From assembly GCA_025175895.1 (NCBI GenBank), contig CM046004.1, positions 15,983,011 through 16,047,010 of the forward strand: 64,000 nucleotides of DNA, written 5' to 3'. The stretch comes from Wurfbainia villosa. Lineage: Eukaryota; Streptophyta; Magnoliopsida; Zingiberales; Zingiberaceae. A program made the position numbers and the translations under genes. The notes beneath the pieces are model-generated. The model saw only the letters and a program-made list of their open reading frames with translations, had not been told where the DNA came from and did not search any database. This document shows positions 23,260-34,479 of this stretch, piece by piece. Within the stretch, counting starts at the first letter, position 1. Every line of letters begins with the position of its first letter.

Positions 23260-24828
23260 CGCTAGATGGGTTAGGGTGTGTCAACCCTAAGTGGATGGGT
23301 AGTTAACCTAGCCATGGTGAGTTGATATATTAGGATGTGCCAATATGCTTTAAGAGGTTGAAAAATGATTAAATTGACACAAATAAGTCTTAGAGGTATT
23401 GATGTGCCATTTTGGATTTATGGCACATTTGGGAGATAATGGTATTAAGGCAAAATAGAATTAATTCCTAGAAATGACAATTTGGATTTAACACTTAGGT
23501 ATTTTATACCTTAGTATATTTTACTTGCCATGATTTATTTGCCTTGCCATGTCATGATATCATTTTCATTTTTATCTCTAAAAATGTCATGATCATGTTT
23601 TGGACTTATTTTATATGTTATGTATGCTAAAATTTTATTCACATGCCATGACATCATGATTTTGACACATGCTTAGTTATATCATATATATGCCATAATC
23701 ATATCATGCATAAAATAAAATTGATTTAAGGACCATTGACATGACTTGATGTCCCATGTATAAGGGAATCAAGTAGAGTTGCCTTTGTAATATGCATGAG
23801 ACCATTAAAGAACAAAAACCCACATCTCATTAGAATATTTGACTTGTATATGTTTTACACATCTAGATACAAGTGAGATGTTTAGGAAAAAGGAATTAAA
23901 GGTTTCAAAAACATTTTGAAAATATTTTGAAAAACCTTGGTGAAGCCTATCTTTTGATAGCAATCACCATTGAATGAGATGATACAAAGAGGGTTCAATA
24001 TTGAAGCTTTTCTAAACTTTTGAACTTTGTATCAATCTCACTATTTTGTAGGTAAAATAATTTTCTAATATTTTTCACCCATTATGATTGTAATGAGTAA
24101 TATACGTACAAAATTTCATGATTTATCAACATATGTATATTTACTTACGAATTTCAGAAATTCATTTCTGAAAATCAGAAATCAAATGCGCGATTATTAG
24201 TCGATCGCCAGGAGGCCGGTGGATCGATGTGGGAAGGAGTCATCGTAGTGAGAGAGTCGATCGACATGCTGATTTTGGGTAAACTTTGGTGGTTAGACCC
24301 ATGTTCAGCTATGTTTTGGTCCCCTAACCACTCCTAACCCTAGGACATGCTTGGGAGAGTATTAGAAAGGGTGGAAATCCATTGAATATGGATTAGGAGA
24401 AGTGTTTAGGGAGAGTATAGATTTTAAGGTGGATGAGAGTTCATTGTTGAACTTTGCCTTAATTTTGATGGTTTTGTGTTCTTATTGGCTTAGGGGCTTT
24501 TCAAAGACATTGTTGGAGCAATGGTCAAGGGGGAGGTATCCATCATGGGAAGATGAATGTGTTTTTTTCCTCATGGGAGGAAAATTGAGGGATTGCATCT
24601 CTCTTAAGTGATATGGGATTATCACTAGAAAGATTGAGGGCATACCAAGGGGAAGATTGTAAGATCTCATTGGGATATGAGACATTGACACCCTTGAGGA
24701 CTTTTTTAATGTAATGTCAAAAAGGGGGAGAAGTTACCAATTAGGATTCGTTGGAATTCTCATTGGGATATGAGAATTGCCAATATGGGAGAATTGGTAG
24801 ACTTGAGATAGTAGTTTTGTCAATCATC
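23260..24828 (+). other. Conserved non-coding interior of element C
   Basis: Counterpart of 14721-16566 and 41931-43774, somewhat shorter through deletions. No pol domain. A GATCG-rich patch at 24188-24265 stands where element D has CAGTCGACTG words. Confidence 0.85.
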
Positions 24829-24841
24829 AAAAAGGGGGAGA
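24829..24841 (+). other. Polypurine tract of element C
   Basis: AAAAAGGGGGAGA directly before the 3' LTR. Confidence 0.85.
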
Positions 24842-24842
24842 T

Positions 24843-26139
24843 TGTTGGTGCAATCGACCCAGGTTGACTTGAGTTTGACTCGAGCAGTATTTTGATGAAA
24901 GACAAAACTTATGACATGGGATTGTTATAGGAAAGTCCAACATGGAGCTGGCATGGAAAATCCAATCATGGGGCTTGGTGTTGAAAGTCCAAAGCATTGC
25001 GAAGCCGTGCGCTTGGTGCTTGGTGAAGGATGACATTGCGAAGCCATGCGCTTGGTGCATCTGAGGGACCACAAGATGGGGAGCGAATGGAGTGAGGCCC
25101 AAGGGAAGCATACTTCGAGGGAAAGAGACGCGAAGGATGACATTGCGAAGCCGTGCGTTTGGCGCATCCGAGGGACGTAGGCCGAGGGAAGAGAGCTTCG
25201 GTGGGGAACTCCATGAGGGACGAAGTGGACTTGGCTAAGTGGCTAAGACTGAGTGTCGGATGCTCAAACAACTTGGTGTTTGAGGTTTCACCCGACATCA
25301 GTCGACTGGCATAAGTGCCAGTCGACTGCTCCAAGTCGACTAGGGTTCGACTGGTGTTCGACTGAACAAGGTCCGGGCCGATCGATCGATGATGATGTCG
25401 ATCGATAACACCATCGATCGACTAATGAGGATATCACCGATCGATCGGGTGTTTTGATCCGCAGAATGGTTTCCAGTCGAGTGCTTGCGCCAACACTCGA
25501 CTGATGGGATAATCAGTTGACTGATGGGTGATCCGTTGGAACTTGACCAACGTGGATCTGGCCATTGTGAGACAACGGCTACAGGACCAGTCGATTGATG
25601 GTCACGATCAGTCGACTGATGGGCGCGAAATCAACTTGATATAGGTTATAAATGGAGCTTAAGAGGGAGAATTTTGCCAAGACTTTTGTGAAGCTTTTGG
25701 AGGGGAATTGCTGCTGCATTCCAGACCTTCAAGAGCCATCTAAAACAAGCAACAAGAAAGGGTTCAAAGCAAGCATTGTAAAGTGTTCTTTACGTGTATT
25801 TCATATTTATCTTTGTATTGCTTGTATTTCATATTACTTAGTATAATTGTTTGTGAGAGGTTTCTCCACCTTCGACGTGTTGTCGAGAAGGAGTGTTGTT
25901 AGTGCCGTGCGCATTACACGAGCTCGTTGAGCTCACCCCGTGGAGTAGGAACCATTCGGTTTCGAACCACGTATATCTTTGTGTATTACATGTGATTGTA
26001 TTGTTGTTATTATTTCTATTGTTTCCATTGCATATATTAACGACAATTGTAGACAAGCACGCAAAGAATGATCGAATTCCGTTCATACGATGATTGAGGG
26101 CTATTCACCCCCCTCTAGTTGGCCATCGACGTTCCAACA
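24843..26139 (+). mobile_element. 3' LTR of element C
   Basis: 1297 bp, without the Harbinger-like insertion. Nearly collinear with the 5' LTR except at 25378-25460, where the palindrome-bearing block is replaced by CGATCGATCG-type sequence. Confidence 0.93.
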
Positions 26140-26144
26140 ATCTC

Positions 26145-26740
26145 ACAAAACATATAAGGTGAACACATTCTGAGACATATAGAATGGGTGAGATGTTAAG
26201 GATAATTGAAATACACTTAATATAACCTTTTCAAAATGCTACATATTTTCTCAACTATTGTACTTAATGAATATTTACAACTATCTAGGCCAAAGTTTAG
26301 CACCCCCTACATCTCTTATACTTCATATATTTAACTAAGGGGGAGAGCAAACTAACCCTAAGAGTTATATTATAAACCTTTAGATATTTGGTGCAGAGGA
26401 ACACACCTCGAACCAATCTATCTAACTACTACTAAGACGCATGCTTGAACTCATAGTTGATTTATCTTTAATAATTCTAGACACATGTTGTTTTTAAACC
26501 CCTATTTTATATAAAAACCCCGACACCTTTTTTGATTTATGGCAAAAAAGGGAGAAGAGCGAAAGTTAAGGGGAGTAATAAAAATTTAATTTTTCAAAAA
26601 TTCAAGGTATCTCTTTCAAAACTCACCTAGGATTAAGGGGGAGTTTTTGAAAGGACGTTTATCATTTACTCTTCTTGTTTTATGCTTTAATTTTTCCCTT
26701 AACTTTGTGTCGGTTTGACATAGATCAAAAAGGGAGAGAT
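26145..26740 (+). other. Element B interior, 3' part
   Basis: Non-coding, with several GGGGGAG and AAAAAGGGAGAG purine runs. The last one (26728-26739) is the polypurine tract before LTR B. Confidence 0.7.
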
Positions 26741-27830
26741 TGTTAGTGCAGGGGCACCAGATAATTGAACCTAGATTTTGATTATGACAAAGATCCAAAG
26801 TTAAGGTCATATTGTTATCTCATGAGCTGAATTAAGTGTGCAGTAAATGGTTAAGCTAAGCCGAAGGTCAGCGACACCCGGAGAATCCCGAGTCGGGAAA
26901 CCGTGGTGGTCGGGCGACACCTGGAGAACTTCGTGGGAGTCGAAGAACCTAAGTGGAAGACCGGAAGCAAAGCGACAGGTCATAAAGCACCAAAGGTAAG
27001 CACGAGTGCGAAGAGAGATGGTAAGGTCGTGTCCTCTGTACGAGGATGACCGTAGGCGGCGATCCGACTAAGACTTCCAGTGGAAGGTCTAGGTTGAGAT
27101 CGGATGGCAAGGAACCGTCATATTTATCATTTTCCGTGCTAACCTCTTACTGTAGGGAAGTGACCAGGCTGACAGCGACTGCTGACCATTGGACAATCGA
27201 CTAATGCACATCAATCGACTTATGGAAGGCATCGGTTGACTGATGGCGACGAATCAGCCTTTTGCGCTAGGTCAAATAGGATAATGTTTGACGCGGCCAC
27301 TTCGCGATAAGATAAGGTGCCACCTCATGATAAGTTCCAAAAGTTGAGGATCTTCATAGACTTATTCCAAGGAACAAATCTATAAAAGGAGGGGAGGACT
27401 CCAACCCAAAGATCATCCATCTTGCTCTTAAAGTGCTCTCGCAATGCCAAAACTCTAACGCCGACACAATGTCAAGTTCAGAATATCTTCATCGGCAGCA
27501 ACAAGTATTAGTTTTTATTTATTGTATTCTTGGTTTTAATCGTAACGAGGTGAGGTAGGCTTGTTGCCTCATCCTCGTGTTTTCGGTTTTTGTGATCGTT
27601 GTCTCCTACTTCCAACGAGGAGGAGACTCTATAGTGGATTGCCCCTTCGTACGCGGTCAAGGATCGCGGAGCCTTGGATTAGCAGCCGATAAGTTGTGAA
27701 CCAAATAAAAATAAATTGTGTTATTTATTTTTCCGCTGTGCTTGCTCTTATTTTAACATAAAAAAAAAGATTTTACGCTCGCTATTCACCCCCCCTCCCC
27801 TCCCCTCTAGCGACGCTTCTCGATCCAACC
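26741..27830 (+). mobile_element. 3' LTR of element B
   Basis: 1090 bp from TGTTAGTGCAGGGGCACC to about CTCGATCCAACC. Contains TATAAAAG at 27381-27388, GTCGACTG-like words near 27190-27245 (partly decayed) and the usual CTATTCACCCCCC end. The final bases read CC where CA is expected, so the outer edge is set by the candidate AAAAC duplication. Confidence 0.85.
27381..27388 (+). promoter_or_regulatory. TATA box of LTR B
   Basis: TATAAAAG followed by GAGGGGAGG, as in the related LTRs. Confidence 0.6.
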
Positions 27831-27835
27831 AAAAC

Positions 27836-29585
27836 AAAATAAAATATTTTTTTAATATAATGTGCATATATTATGTCATACAATTCAAATATAAAAATAA
27901 CGATTCAATAATTTGTATTATATCTATGAGATAGCTAATGAGCTAAATTTTTATTGAGAAACAAAAAAATTTTATTCAAGAAAGTAAAAGCGTATGAATC
28001 AAATGAAAATGAAAAAGATTCCGAAGATAATAATAAAATTAGTCTTGAATTGACCATGCAAATTCAATTTATTAATTGGATAAATTTTCTATTCATATAA
28101 ACTGAAATAAAAGATCTTATTGGTAAGACTATCATAATAAAAAATCGCTAAAGAAAAAAAATAATAATTACAGCCTACGATGATTAAAGAGCAGATTATA
28201 TCAATAAGTAGTTTTCTGTGTTAATTTATTGACATAGTTAATATTGTTTTAGTTAGATACCCGACAAATCCGAACACGACACAAAAATACGACATGAACA
28301 CGATCTGTTTTTTTTTGTATTTGGATCGTGCATTTTCGGATTGATATTTATTTTGTATCTATCCTTTAGACACGTAAAAATTTCATATCGAATTAGTATC
28401 TTATCTTTTGGATACATTAAATCCGTTTATTTTTTTTTACTTAAAAAAATCTAGACATGAAAATGAAAAGAGATGGATGACATTTGTATAATCTCTACAA
28501 GTTTGAATGATGATGACAATTTTTAAAATTCATTTTGTATTTTTATGATAATTCTAGAGTGTATATTTTATGGTCATGCGTTTGTAATCCCAATTGAGTG
28601 CGGAGATTATTAATTTTTTTATAAACTCATTTATTTAAGTTATTATATTATCGTATACTTATGAGTCTTTTCGCATCTATTAGTTTGGATCATGTCCAAT
28701 GATCTATTTTATACTTTGTTTAAGTTATTATATTTTCGTGTAATTATAGGTCGTTTTGTGTATTTGTTCGGATCGTGTCTTGTAATCCATTTTACTCGTA
28801 TTTTTTTTTTGTATATAACGGATCGTGTCGTGTCTATCCAAAATTAAGTGGTTCGTATTCGAATTGAATCCATTAATATGAAAAATTAAACAGATTGAAT
28901 ATGGATTAACATTTTCAGATCATGCATGTCTAGATCGTGTCAAAATACATATCCGATCTATTATCCGATTTATCGGATCTAATTTTAGTCATTTGAGATT
29001 GACATACAATTTTGGAGCAAATCAAAGTTACGTTATTTAGGCATTTTACGGTGAATTAGACCTTAAAAAAACTTTGCGACCCAATGTCTAAGTTCCACCT
29101 TCTTCGTATGAAATAATTTTAATCCAACTTTCTAAATTCCTTAATAGGCCCAATTTCCTTCTGACTATGGTGTAATAGTAGAATGCTCCCTGTGTTAATT
29201 GTGGGATCGATTGACAGAGATATTGAAGATGAACGAATTGTCTTTTGCACCAATCAATATATAGTAGAATGCTCAATTAGTCTTTCAATTATTTATGATA
29301 AAAAATCACTTCTCTCCCATCCTCTCTTATTATCTCACGTACGCAGTCATTCCTCAACCCATTCCTATGCACGCGCATAACCCTCACTGCCATACACACA
29401 CACACATCGACTCCTCTCTTTCTTCTTCCCATTCTCCTTTCTCTATTTTGCCAACGGAACAACTGCTACTTTCTTCTCTTCCTTAACTCCGACCACCAAC
29501 AGTAGTGTTTGGCTGCTATATACAATATTTGTCAGAGCTAGCCGCAGCTCAAGCTGTTGCCTTTTCGTCTCCTTCTCTTCTCAAG
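27836..29585. other. AT-rich spacer with a possible old DNA-transposon relic
   Basis: No supported gene. Between about 28250 and 28985, GACACGA/TCGTGTC words (GGATCGTGTCGTGTC near 28820) recur in both orientations, as in decayed non-autonomous DNA transposons, but no clear ends were found. A CA-rich and then CT-rich stretch at 29390-29585 resembles a plant 5' leader and directly abuts CACTA-1. Confidence 0.4.
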
Positions 29586-30049
29586 CACTATAAGAAATCA
29601 GTAAAATAACGACGAATTTTTTTCGTCCCTAATAATTAATATTCGTCACTAAATCACATTAACGATGACAACATTTCGTCACTAGTTTTGTCACAATAAG
29701 CTTGTCGCTAAGATATTTTAATTACAAAATATCATAATTTCGTCGTTAATATTAACGACGATAAAAAATAACGTCACTAACAATAAAACATTCGCCGCAA
29801 ATAAAAATTACCATTAGCGATGAAACTAATGGTTTTGTTGCTAAAATTAGATTATTGCTAAGGACAGAAATCATTGATATTAGCAACGACAATAATATAT
29901 GTCATTGCAAAATATCAGTCGACTGATGTTGCAACACCAGTTGACTATCCATAATTTGGCCGGCTACATAATATTTTTTAGTCGATTGAAGAGTTAGCGA
30001 TGAATGTGTCGTAGTATTTATCGTTAATATATTTTATTAACCGATTGCT
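29586..30049. repeat. Left subterminal region of CACTA-1
   Basis: Repeats of GACGAA/TTCGTC in both orientations, plus one AATATCAGTCGACTGATG unit followed by CCAGTTGACT and TTGGCCGGC (29915-30000). The same composite unit is present at the right end (50690-50945 and 62672-62780). Confidence 0.85.
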
Positions 30050-30052
30050 TTT

Positions 30053-30770
30053 CACTACAAAAAAACTGATTTTTGACGACGAACTTTGGCAACGAAAGTA
30101 ATTCGTTGCAAATCTGTAACAAATTTTGCGACGAATTTTATGTTTCGTCGCAAATTTGTAATGAAATTTACGACAAAAAAAAATTTGTTGGAAAAATTAT
30201 AAAAATTCCAACATTTAAATTTCGTTGCAAAAATTAAATGCATAAATTAGGCGATAAATTTTTAAATCGTGATTCTGACGAAAAATAAGTCATTACAAAT
30301 TCAGCGAATTTTTTTCGTTGTAGAATCTGTGACGAATTCAAAATTCGTTGTAGAATCTGCGACGAATTTTTTTACGCTGTAGGATTCTGCAACGAAAAAA
30401 AAATTCGTTGCAGAAATTTGCGACGAATTTACTTTTTCGTTGCAAAATTCTGCAACGAATTCAAAATTCGTTGCAAAAATTTGCAACGAATTAACTTTTC
30501 GATGCAAAATTCTGCAACGAATTGTTTTTCGTTGCAGAATTTGCAACGAAAAAAAATTCGTTGCAGAATTTTGCGACGAATTTATTTTTTCGTTGTAGAT
30601 TTTGCAATGAAAAACAATTCGTTGCAGATTCTGCAATGAATTTATTTTTTCGTTGCAGAATCTGCAACGAATATAGAATTCATCGCCAAATTGGCGACGA
30701 ATATATGATTCGTCGCCAAATTGGCGACGAAATTATCGACGAAAATACATTCGTCGCTAAATTTTTCCTA
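30053..30770. repeat. Left subterminal repeat array of CACTA-2
   Basis: More than twenty GCAACGAA/TTCGTTGC or GCGACGAA/TTCGTCGC words in alternating orientation, many forming hairpins. Such subterminal motifs bind the accessory transposition protein in En/Spm. Confidence 0.9.
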
Positions 30771-30889
30771 ATTATCCCGCCGATCCAACTCTCTCCATTT
30801 CTTCTTCCCTCTCCCTCTCTTCTTCCCTAATTATTCCGCCGATCCAACTCCTCCCATCACCGGCCCGTCGGTAAGTGTCTCCCTCTCTT

Positions 30890-31230
30890 CTTCTCTCTCC
30901 CTTCCGGCGGCGTCGCCGGACGACGGCTGCCGCTGCGCGGCATACGCGCGCCGCCGGCGTGCTGCTCGCGCGCTCTTGCCGCGCGTGCGCGGCGATCTTT
31001 GCCGCCGCGATGCTTGCGTAGTCGCCGCCGCTGCTGAGTGCATGCGGACCTGCCGCGAGCTCGCGTGGCGATCTTGCTGCGCGCAAGGTCGCATCAGACC
31101 ATACCACAAGCACGCGGCGGCATCGGCCGCCGCGAGCTCGCGGCGCACGCGGTGGCAAGATCTTGTGCCGCCGCTACACGCCGCAGTTCTCGGCCAGATC
31201 GCATGCGATATATTGTGTCGTAATCTAAAT
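30890..31230 (+). promoter_or_regulatory. GC-rich 5' control region of CACTA-2
   Basis: A sharply GC-rich island (GCCGCCGCGAGCTCGCGGCG and similar) between the subterminal array and the transposase gene. It corresponds in position and composition to the GC-rich downstream control region of maize Spm, which controls expression and is a methylation target. Functional equivalence is inferred. Arg/Ala-rich frames across it are artefacts. Confidence 0.5.
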
Positions 31231-31542
31231 ATAATATTTTGTTTAATAGGTTGTCCTACTTTGAAGGTGTTTGTCAAGGTGTTCATCTAGCCGTGAGCTC
31301 ATCCCCACGTTTTTTCCTTCCGGACAAGTTCGTGTAAAAATATTGTTTATAACATTATTTCTGATTATGAATTACATTATAATTTTTAATCGTAATGTTT
31401 GATTTTAAGTAATTTAATTACTGTTAGTAGATCATAATTTGTTCGAAATAATGCTATTATAATTTGCAATTAAATATCACACAAAATCATATTTAGTATT
31501 AGAAAAATTTAATTAATGTTGAGTATAAATTTATGATTAGAT

Positions 31543-31543
<1 letters not shown>

Positions 31544-31589
<46 letters not shown>
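31544..31589. repeat. (AT)n microsatellite
   Basis: An uninterrupted run of about 46 alternating A/T bases upstream of the TNP2 start. Confidence 0.95.
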
Positions 31590-31590
<1 letters not shown>

Positions 31591-31655
31591 GGATGAAGTT
31601 AATTTGGAAGAAATAAAAATTAATCGTTGTTGATATAATTTCAAATACAGGATCG

Positions 31656-34272
31656 ATGGAGAGAGAACGCAGTTGGATGTATAAAAAGAATTTATCAGAA
31701 CGTCGTGGTTTAACCGATGAATTTATAATTGGGTTGGAACAATTTTTGAGATTTGCTACTAATAATGTTGAGTTTATGGATGAGAATAAGTTAAGGTGTA
31801 TGTGTAAAAAATGTCATAATGGTAAAATTTTCCAATGTGATAAAGTTCGAGAATATCTTTGTAGATTTGGTTTTACGCCAAATTATTATAATTGGACTTG
31901 TCATGGTGAACCGTTTATATCCGATGAAGAGGTTGAACGAAACATACAAAGGACAGTTAGTGGAGAGCAAGTATATTACGATCAATGCAATCCGTACTAG
32001 TGGATGATAGTTGATGCAGTTGGTCATAATTTGAATAGCGAACCAAACGCCACAAGTGCTAGTTATCCTCAAACATTTGAACACATGTATAATAATTATT
32101 CAACACCGTTGGAGGAGGTAGAAATTACTGGTGGTAATGAAAATGTGCACAATGATCCATATATAAAATTTCAAGAAGTATTGAGAGCTGCAGATGAACC
32201 CGTTTGGTCCGGTTGTGACAGTCACACAAAATTATCTCTCACCGCAAGATTGTTGAATGTTAAAGCTGAGCATAATGTGTCAGAAGAATGTTTTAATGAT
32301 TTTGTTCAAGTTATTGGAGAAGTATTGCCGCGTGATCACATAATGCCGAATGATTTTTACAGTATGAAAAAACTTGTGAAAGATTTGGGTCTTCCGGTGT
32401 AAAGAATTGATGTTTGCAGAAATGGTTGCATGCTATATTGGGGAGATAATGCAGATTTAGAGACTTGCAAATTCTGTAGTCAATGCAGGCACAAGAGTAC
32501 CACGAGATCAAATCATAATAAGCGATTAAAATCATTCAGACAAATGTTTTATTTGCCTTTAACTCCTAGATTACAGAGGCTTTATGCTTCAAAGGTGACT
32601 GCTGAACACATAACTTGGCATGCAAATCATGAAACAGAGAATGGTCTAATGTGTCATCCATCTGATGCAGAGGCGTGGAAAAATTTCGATCGAACATATC
32701 CTGAGTTTGCAAATGAGATCCGAAACATCAGGTTGGGTCTATGTGTTGATGGATTTGCTCCATTTGGCAAATTAGGAAGAACGTATTCTTGCTGGCCAAT
32801 TATTGTAATTCCGTACAATCTTCCTCCCGGTATGTGTATGAAAACACCTTATATGTTTTTAACATTGATTGTGCCTGACCCTCATAATCCGAAGAAGTTA
32901 ATAGATGTTTACATGCAACCGTTGATTGCCGAGTTGATCCAACTATGGGACGTGGGTGTTTCCACGTATGATGTCCATACTAATCAGTTGTTCACTATGA
33001 GAGCTTCACTTCTTTGGACCATAAATGATTTTCCTGCTTATGGGATGTTATCGGGCTGGAGTACTGCGGGGATTTTAGGATGTCCAATATGTATGGAGAG
33101 ATCAAAGTCATTCAGATTGAAACACGGAAAGAAACCGAGTTACAACTTTTGCATCATATTACTTTGAACCTCACGTTCAATGCAAGAGTCGGAAAGCAGG
33201 AAGAAACGATGAGGGTCCCGTTGATCCAAATTTGAGGGCATTCTCAATTTTTAATTACCTTGGTCGACCAAGTGGATCTTGTACAAGTAGATACTTAACT
33301 GGTCCCGAGTGGCGAGCAACCCATACATATATTTTATTGAACTGTCCAGAAGTAACGCCGTATTTCGAGTAAGTATATAGTAGTTATATTAAACATTTTG
33401 TATATCATAAAATATTGTTCATGTTTTATTTAATTATATTGTAGGATTTTTCAAACTCTATATTCGAAGCTTTCGGAGCACGAGTTTAATAATTTCTGTG
33501 ATGAAGAATTTGCACAATGGTTCAAAAATTATGTAAGTAGTATATGATATTAAATTTGATAAATCTTGTCTGATGACACATATTGATTTTACTTTAGGTT
33601 CATGATAATCACTGCCACATTGAGCAAGACCTAATAAACAATCTGTCATGGGGTCCAAATTCAATGGTTAAAATTTGGCCCACATATTTCATAAACGGAT
33701 ATATTTTTCATACTCAAGCTTATGGAATTGGAAAAACTACAATGAATAGCGGAGTTTGTGTTCAGTCATCTATTGATGGAGGTGCAAGGAATGAATTTTA
33801 CAGTTTGCTAGATGGAATTTTAGAGGTAGGGTATCCAGGCTCAGATTTGCGAGTTATTTTATTTATGTGTCGTTGGTTTGACCCTATCAAAGGCATGAGG
33901 GTGCATCCACAATTTAATTTGTTGAAATTAACTACAAAAAAATATATAAGAGGTACGAACCATTTGTGTTAGCACAGCAAGCGATTCAAGTATTTTATGC
34001 TTCATATCCTAGTATGAGATGAGACAAAAGTGATTGGTGGGCAGTTTGTAAAACCAAAGCACGTAATAAGATTGAGGAACATTGGGAGGACATAGCCTAT
34101 CAACAAGATTAAGTTGTCAATACATTTCATATCGAAGAGTATAATATTTCAACGTTACGAGATCCCAGTGACATTGTAATAGACGTTGATGCAAGTGAAC
34201 TTAATGAGTATTAAGATGAAGATTTCAATGACGAGGATGAGGATGTGGATGATGATGAGGATGAGAATGACT

Positions 34273-34304
<32 letters not shown>

Positions 34305-34325
34305 CACAATGACGATGATGATTAG
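31656..34325 (+). pseudogene. CACTA-2 TNP2-like transposase, broken
   Basis: One frame from ATG 31656 to 33167 is interrupted by TAG at 31998 and TAA at 32400. It opens with the Transpos_assoc domain (RSWMYKKNL...LRCMCKKCHNGK) and continues into the Transposase_21 (tnp2) core (CVDGFAPFGKLGRTYSCWPI, LPPGMCMKTPYMFLTLIVP, GWSTAGILGCPICME). Near 33140 the frame shifts, and the text jumps to sequence expected after DUF4218 (YFEPHVQCKSRKAGRN, about 33160), so the distal catalytic region appears deleted. DUF4216-like sequence at 33664-33910 (NSGVCVQSS, MCRWFDPIKG), the YEPFVLAQQAIQVFYASYP block near 33955 and an acidic Asp tail end it. TNP2 binds CACTA ends and cuts and joins DNA. Introns are visible near 33370-33445 and 33532-33598. 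Confidence 0.9.
34221..34325 (+). repeat. GAY-codon run coding an acidic tail
   Basis: (GATGAG/GACGAT)n repeats encode Asp/Glu runs at the end of TNP2 in the frame used by the preceding domain. The Met/Thr-rich frame of the same bases is an artefact. Confidence 0.8.
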
Positions 34326-34479
34326 ACGCATTATCAGGCCAAAAGTTTTATTGCAGATTTCGATTTCTAATTATTGGTAATTTACTTTTTAATTTATTGA
34401 ATACCAATTATGTTTTAATTTACTATGTTATTCGAAAATCTATATATTTGATATGCTAATGAACTTTTTTTTATTTAGG

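Larger units (their letters stand above)
19469..26139 (+). mobile_element. Gag-only copia-like retrotransposon C (TR-GAG type)
   Basis: 5' LTR 19469-21650 (enlarged by a Harbinger-like insertion) and 3' LTR 24843-26139. TG...CA ends, Met-tRNA primer site, purine tract, and the exact 5-bp duplication ATCTC (19464-19468 and 26140-26144). It lies in element B. Interior gag and trailing non-coding DNA match A and D. No pol. Confidence 0.95.
11144..27830 (+). mobile_element. Copia-like LTR element B, host to nested elements A and C
   Basis: Bounded by a 5' LTR fragment (11144-11354) and a complete-looking 3' LTR (26741-27830). A candidate 5-bp duplication AAAAC (11139-11143 and 27831-27835) is weakened by the A-rich context. 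Its gag is split by A. C sits between gag and the 3' LTR. Removing A and C leaves about 3.2 kb with no pol, so B is an internally deleted or pol-less copy. Most of its 5' LTR, its primer site and the start of gag are gone. Confidence 0.75.

Noticed and set aside
30772..31290. Arg/Ala-rich frames on both strands
   Set aside because: GC-rich CACTA-2 control region. The frames overlap in several phases with no domain.
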